From contig CABQHM010000028.1 of the NCBI GenBank assembly GCA_902464015.1, positions 1 through 43,734 of the forward strand: a stretch of 43,734 nt of DNA. The letters are read 5' to 3'. A model generated the notes under the pieces. That model searched no databases. It was given only the letters and a program-made list of their open reading frames with translations, and was not told the origin of the DNA. This DNA comes from an uncultured Coriobacteriales bacterium (GTDB taxonomy: Bacteria > Actinomycetota > Coriobacteriia > Coriobacteriales > UMGS124). Both the position numbers and the translations under genes were made by a program. Below, one piece after another: positions 41,699 through 43,734 of the stretch (positions are counted from its first letter, which is position 1; each line of letters opens with the position of its first letter).

Positions 41699-41786
41699 GG
41701 GTGGGGGCTAAAGTCGCCTGCTCAGACAGTCCTCGCCGCGCCGATGGCGCGGCTGCGGAACTCGCGACCGACTTTAGCCCCCACCC
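41699..41786. repeat. Large nested inverted repeat after the HMA gene
   Basis: GGGTGGGGGCTAAAGTCG (41699-41716) is perfectly complemented at 41769-41786. Inside it, GCCGCGCC (41735-41742) and GGCGCGGC (41746-41753) form a second perfect stem. It begins 18 bases after the HMA stop. It could be a terminator, an mRNA-stability structure that sets the ratio between chaperone and ATPase, or a dispersed genomic repeat. Confidence 0.75.
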
Positions 41787-41859
41787 TTGCGCACGTGACG
41801 CGCTTGCTCGGGGCACATGGGGAGTCTCGGGGCTCGGAAATCTACCTGGATGGGCAGAT

Positions 41860-41946
41860 TTAACATACATTTCAACCAGTGAGATGTATATTAAATTATT
41901 AAAAGCCCAGTTGGCGGGTTTTTGAGAAATCTGAAATGTATGTTAA
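41860..41946. repeat. 87-bp element with 15-bp perfect inverted ends
   Basis: TTAACATACATTTCA (41860-41874) and TGAAATGTATGTTAA (41932-41946) are exact complements. A third, two-mismatch copy of the right arm lies at 41880-41894. Between them is an AAAAGCCC/GGGTTTTT terminator-like stem (about 41900-41923). It lies 65 bases before the P-type ATPase gene. It might be a miniature mobile element, a regulator site or a scar. Confidence 0.65.
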
Positions 41947-42011
41947 TTCCCCAGTGAGGGCATCTCTGGGACCGCATGACGCATGGGTCAGCGCAAGAAA
42001 GAAGGACAACC

Positions 42012-43734
42012 ATGGCTGACGCGAAGGCAGCGAAGGGCAAGACGAAAAAGAAGAAGCGCAAGAAGGAGTCGCTGCAGCATCGTCTCGTGCGCATCCTTGT
42101 CGCGCTGGGCATCTTTGCCGTGGTGTTCGCCCTCGACGAGCTGGGCGTGCTTGAAGCGGTATTTGGCACGCCGGGCAACGTGTACGCAAGCTTTGTGCTG
42201 TTCGCCATCCCCTTCACCATCGCCGGCTACGACGTTGTCGGCAAGGCCCTCAACAACATCCGCCATGGTAAGGTGTTTGACGAGAACTTCCTCATGACCG
42301 TGGCCACCCTGGGCGCGTTTGCGATGGTGTTCTTCCCCGACACCGACCCCCACATGGCCGAGGGTGCGGCCGTCATGCTGTTCTACCAGGTAGGCGAGCT
42401 GTTCCAGAGCTACGCGGTGGGCAAGAGCCGCAAGTCCATCGCCGCCATGATGGACATCGCGCCCGACTACGCCAACATCGAGCGCGACGGCGACCTTATG
42501 CAGGTGGACCCCGACGAGGTCGAGGTCGGCTCCATCATTGTGGTAAAGCCCGGCGAGCGCATTCCCATCGACGGCGTCGTGACGGAAGGCGCAAGCCAGC
42601 TCGACACCTCTGCCCTCACCGGCGAGAGCGTTCCGCGCCACGTGGAGACGGGCGCCGAGGTCGTCTCGGGATGCATCAACATGACGGGCCTTCTGCACGT
42701 GCACACCACCAAACCCTTCGGCGAGTCCACGGTGAGCCGCATCCTGGAGCTCGTGGAAAATGCCAGCGAGAAGAAGGCCAAGACCGAGAACTTCATCACC
42801 CGCTTTGCCCGCTGGTACACCCCGGCCGTCACCGGCGCGGCCCTGTTGCTCGCCGTGCTGCCGCCGCTACTCGGCATGGGTGCCTGGAGCGACTGGATTC
42901 TGCGCGGTCTCACGTTCCTCGTGGTGAGCTGCCCGTGCGCCCTTGTCATCTCCGTGCCGCTCAGCTTCTTCGGCGGCATCGGCGGCGCCTCGCGCATCGG
43001 CGTGCTCGTGAAGGGCTCCAACTACCTTGAGGCACTCTCCGAGGTCGACACCGTTGTCTTTGACAAGACAGGCACCCTCACCAACGGCACGTTCAACGTC
43101 GTGGCCGTGCACGCCGAAACCGACGTGAATCCCGACTTGCTGCTGAGCATGGCCGCCCACGCCGAGGCTTATTCCGACCACCCCATCGCGGTGTCCATCA
43201 AGGCGGCCTACACCGGCGACATCGACCAGAGCAAGATTGCCGAGGTGCGGGAGGAGAGCGGCCACGGCGTGGTTGCCACCATTGAGCAGCACGCGGTGCT
43301 CGTGGGCAACGACAAGCTCATGACCAGCCACGGCGTGAACTACCACGCATGTGAGCTTACCGGCACCATCCTGCATGTCTCGCTTGACGGCCGCTACATC
43401 GGCCACATCGTGATCGCCGACGTCGTAAAGCCCGACTCCGCCCAGGCCATCGCCGACCTGCACGCTGTGGGCGTGAAAAAGACGGTCATGCTCACCGGTG
43501 ACCGCACCGAGGTGGCCGCAGCCGTGGCCGAGAAGCTGGGGCTGGACGAGTACAAGGCGCAGCTGCTTCCCGCTGACAAGGTCGAACAGGTGGAGCGCCT
43601 ACTCACCGCCGAGGGGGACAAGTGCAAGCTTGCCTTCGTGGGCGACGGCATCAACGACGCTCCCGTGCTCACCCGCGCCGACGTGGGCATTGCCATGGGC
43701 GCCATGGGCTCCGACGCCGCCATCGAGGCCGCCG
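42012..43734 (+). CDS. P1B-type heavy-metal ATPase (Zn/Cd type), 3' end cut by window
   Basis: The gene is open to the window edge (574 residues seen). It has a basic Lys-rich N-terminus (2-19) with no HMA domain, then membrane segments, the metal-binding CPC motif (C307-P-C309 in SCPCALV), phosphorylation site Asp351 in DKTGTLTNG, the HP locus (SDHPIAVS) and GDGINDAPVL near the end. These mark a ZntA/CadA-type metal exporter; sequence favours Zn/Cd/Pb over copper. AGAAGGA precedes the ATG. The usual N-terminal HMA domain is encoded separately at 41463. Only the last membrane helices are likely missing. Confidence 0.92.
   Translation, partial: MADAKAAKGKTKKKKRKKESLQHRLVRILVALGIFAVVFALDELGVLEAVFGTPGNVYASFVLFAIPFTIAGYDVVGKALNNIRHGKVFDENFLMTVATLGAFAMVFFPDTDPHMAEGAAVMLFYQVGELFQSYAVGKSRKSIAAMMDIAPDYANIERDGDLMQVDPDEVEVGSIIVVKPGERIPIDGVVTEGASQLDTSALTGESVPRHVETGAEVVSGCINMTGLLHVHTTKPFGESTVSRILELVENASEKKAKTENFITRFARWYTPAVTGAALLLAVLPPLLGMGAWSDWILRGLTFLVVSCPCALVISVPLSFFGGIGGASRIGVLVKGSNYLEALSEVDTVVFDKTGTLTNGTFNVVAVHAETDVNPDLLLSMAAHAEAYSDHPIAVSIKAAYTGDIDQSKIAEVREESGHGVVATIEQHAVLVGNDKLMTSHGVNYHACELTGTILHVSLDGRYIGHIVIADVVKPDSAQAIADLHAVGVKKTVMLTGDRTEVAAAVAEKLGLDEYKAQLLPADKVEQVERLLTAEGDKCKLAFVGDGINDAPVLTRADVGIAMGAMGSDAAIEAA

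Noticed and set aside
41686..41925. Small open frame between the HMA and ATPase genes
   Set aside because: It runs through the large inverted repeats and has no ribosome site or recognisable protein features.
41876..41958. CCAGTGAG direct repeat as a possible target-site duplication
   Set aside because: The two copies (41876-41883 and 41951-41958) do not flank the inverted ends symmetrically, so they do not support a simple insertion.

Overview
The window is a high-GC bacterial chromosome segment. It most resembles a Coriobacteriia-type gut actinomycete (Eggerthella/Slackia/Collinsella-like). The reasons are a Tat-exported DMSO-reductase-family molybdoenzyme divergent from a LuxR regulator with a multi-pass membrane domain, strong GGAGG ribosome binding sites, and short dense operons. 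This placement rests on gene content, not on a marker gene. No rRNA, tRNA, CRISPR array or transposase was seen.

Layout. 1-6.3 kb: a minus-strand molybdenum oxidoreductase (catalytic subunit plus four-cluster ferredoxin subunit) and its divergent LuxR-type regulator. 6.3-10.9 kb: queD coupled to a PLP aminotransferase, an SPFH/NfeD membrane pair, and a ferrochelatase. 10.9-16.9 kb: a plastic region with two AAA/DUF4143 ATPases, each preceded by its own short repeats, an 81-bp relic of a BlaR1-like gene, and an intact blaI-blaR1-like pair with two operators. 16.9-18.5 kb: an HD-domain protein and about 690 bp of non-coding repeats. 18.5-23.6 kb: a sufCBDSU Fe-S assembly operon on the minus strand. 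23.9-34.8 kb: a complete type II fatty-acid operon (marR/fabT-like, fabH, acpP, fabK, fabD, fabG, fabF, accB, fabZ, accC, fused accD-accA, degV/fakB-like) in the gene order of streptococcal fab clusters. 35-35.8 kb: proC. 36-39.8 kb: a coupled cassette made of a 40-residue small ORF, an ABC-2-like permease, an ATPase and a paralogous permease-ATPase fusion. 39.8-41.3 kb: a repeat patch and an AT-richer pair of unknown genes, the first Tat-exported. 41.3 kb to the end: a metal-responsive promoter with an ArsR/SmtB-type operator, a stand-alone HMA metallochaperone and a Zn/Cd-type P1B ATPase cut by the window edge.

How it fits together. The suf and fab operons diverge from one 290-bp control region: two dyads of the form WAATCnnAC-N7-GTnnGATTW lie on the suf side and a TTAG/CTAA element on the fab side. 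The fab operon runs from malonyl-CoA formation through elongation and ends with a DegV protein likely to bind fatty acids. The least familiar parts are the small-ORF/ABC cassette, the repeat-headed DUF4143 ATPases with the blaR relic, and several large intergenic inverted repeats (18392-18465, 30279-30361, 41699-41786, 41860-41946).
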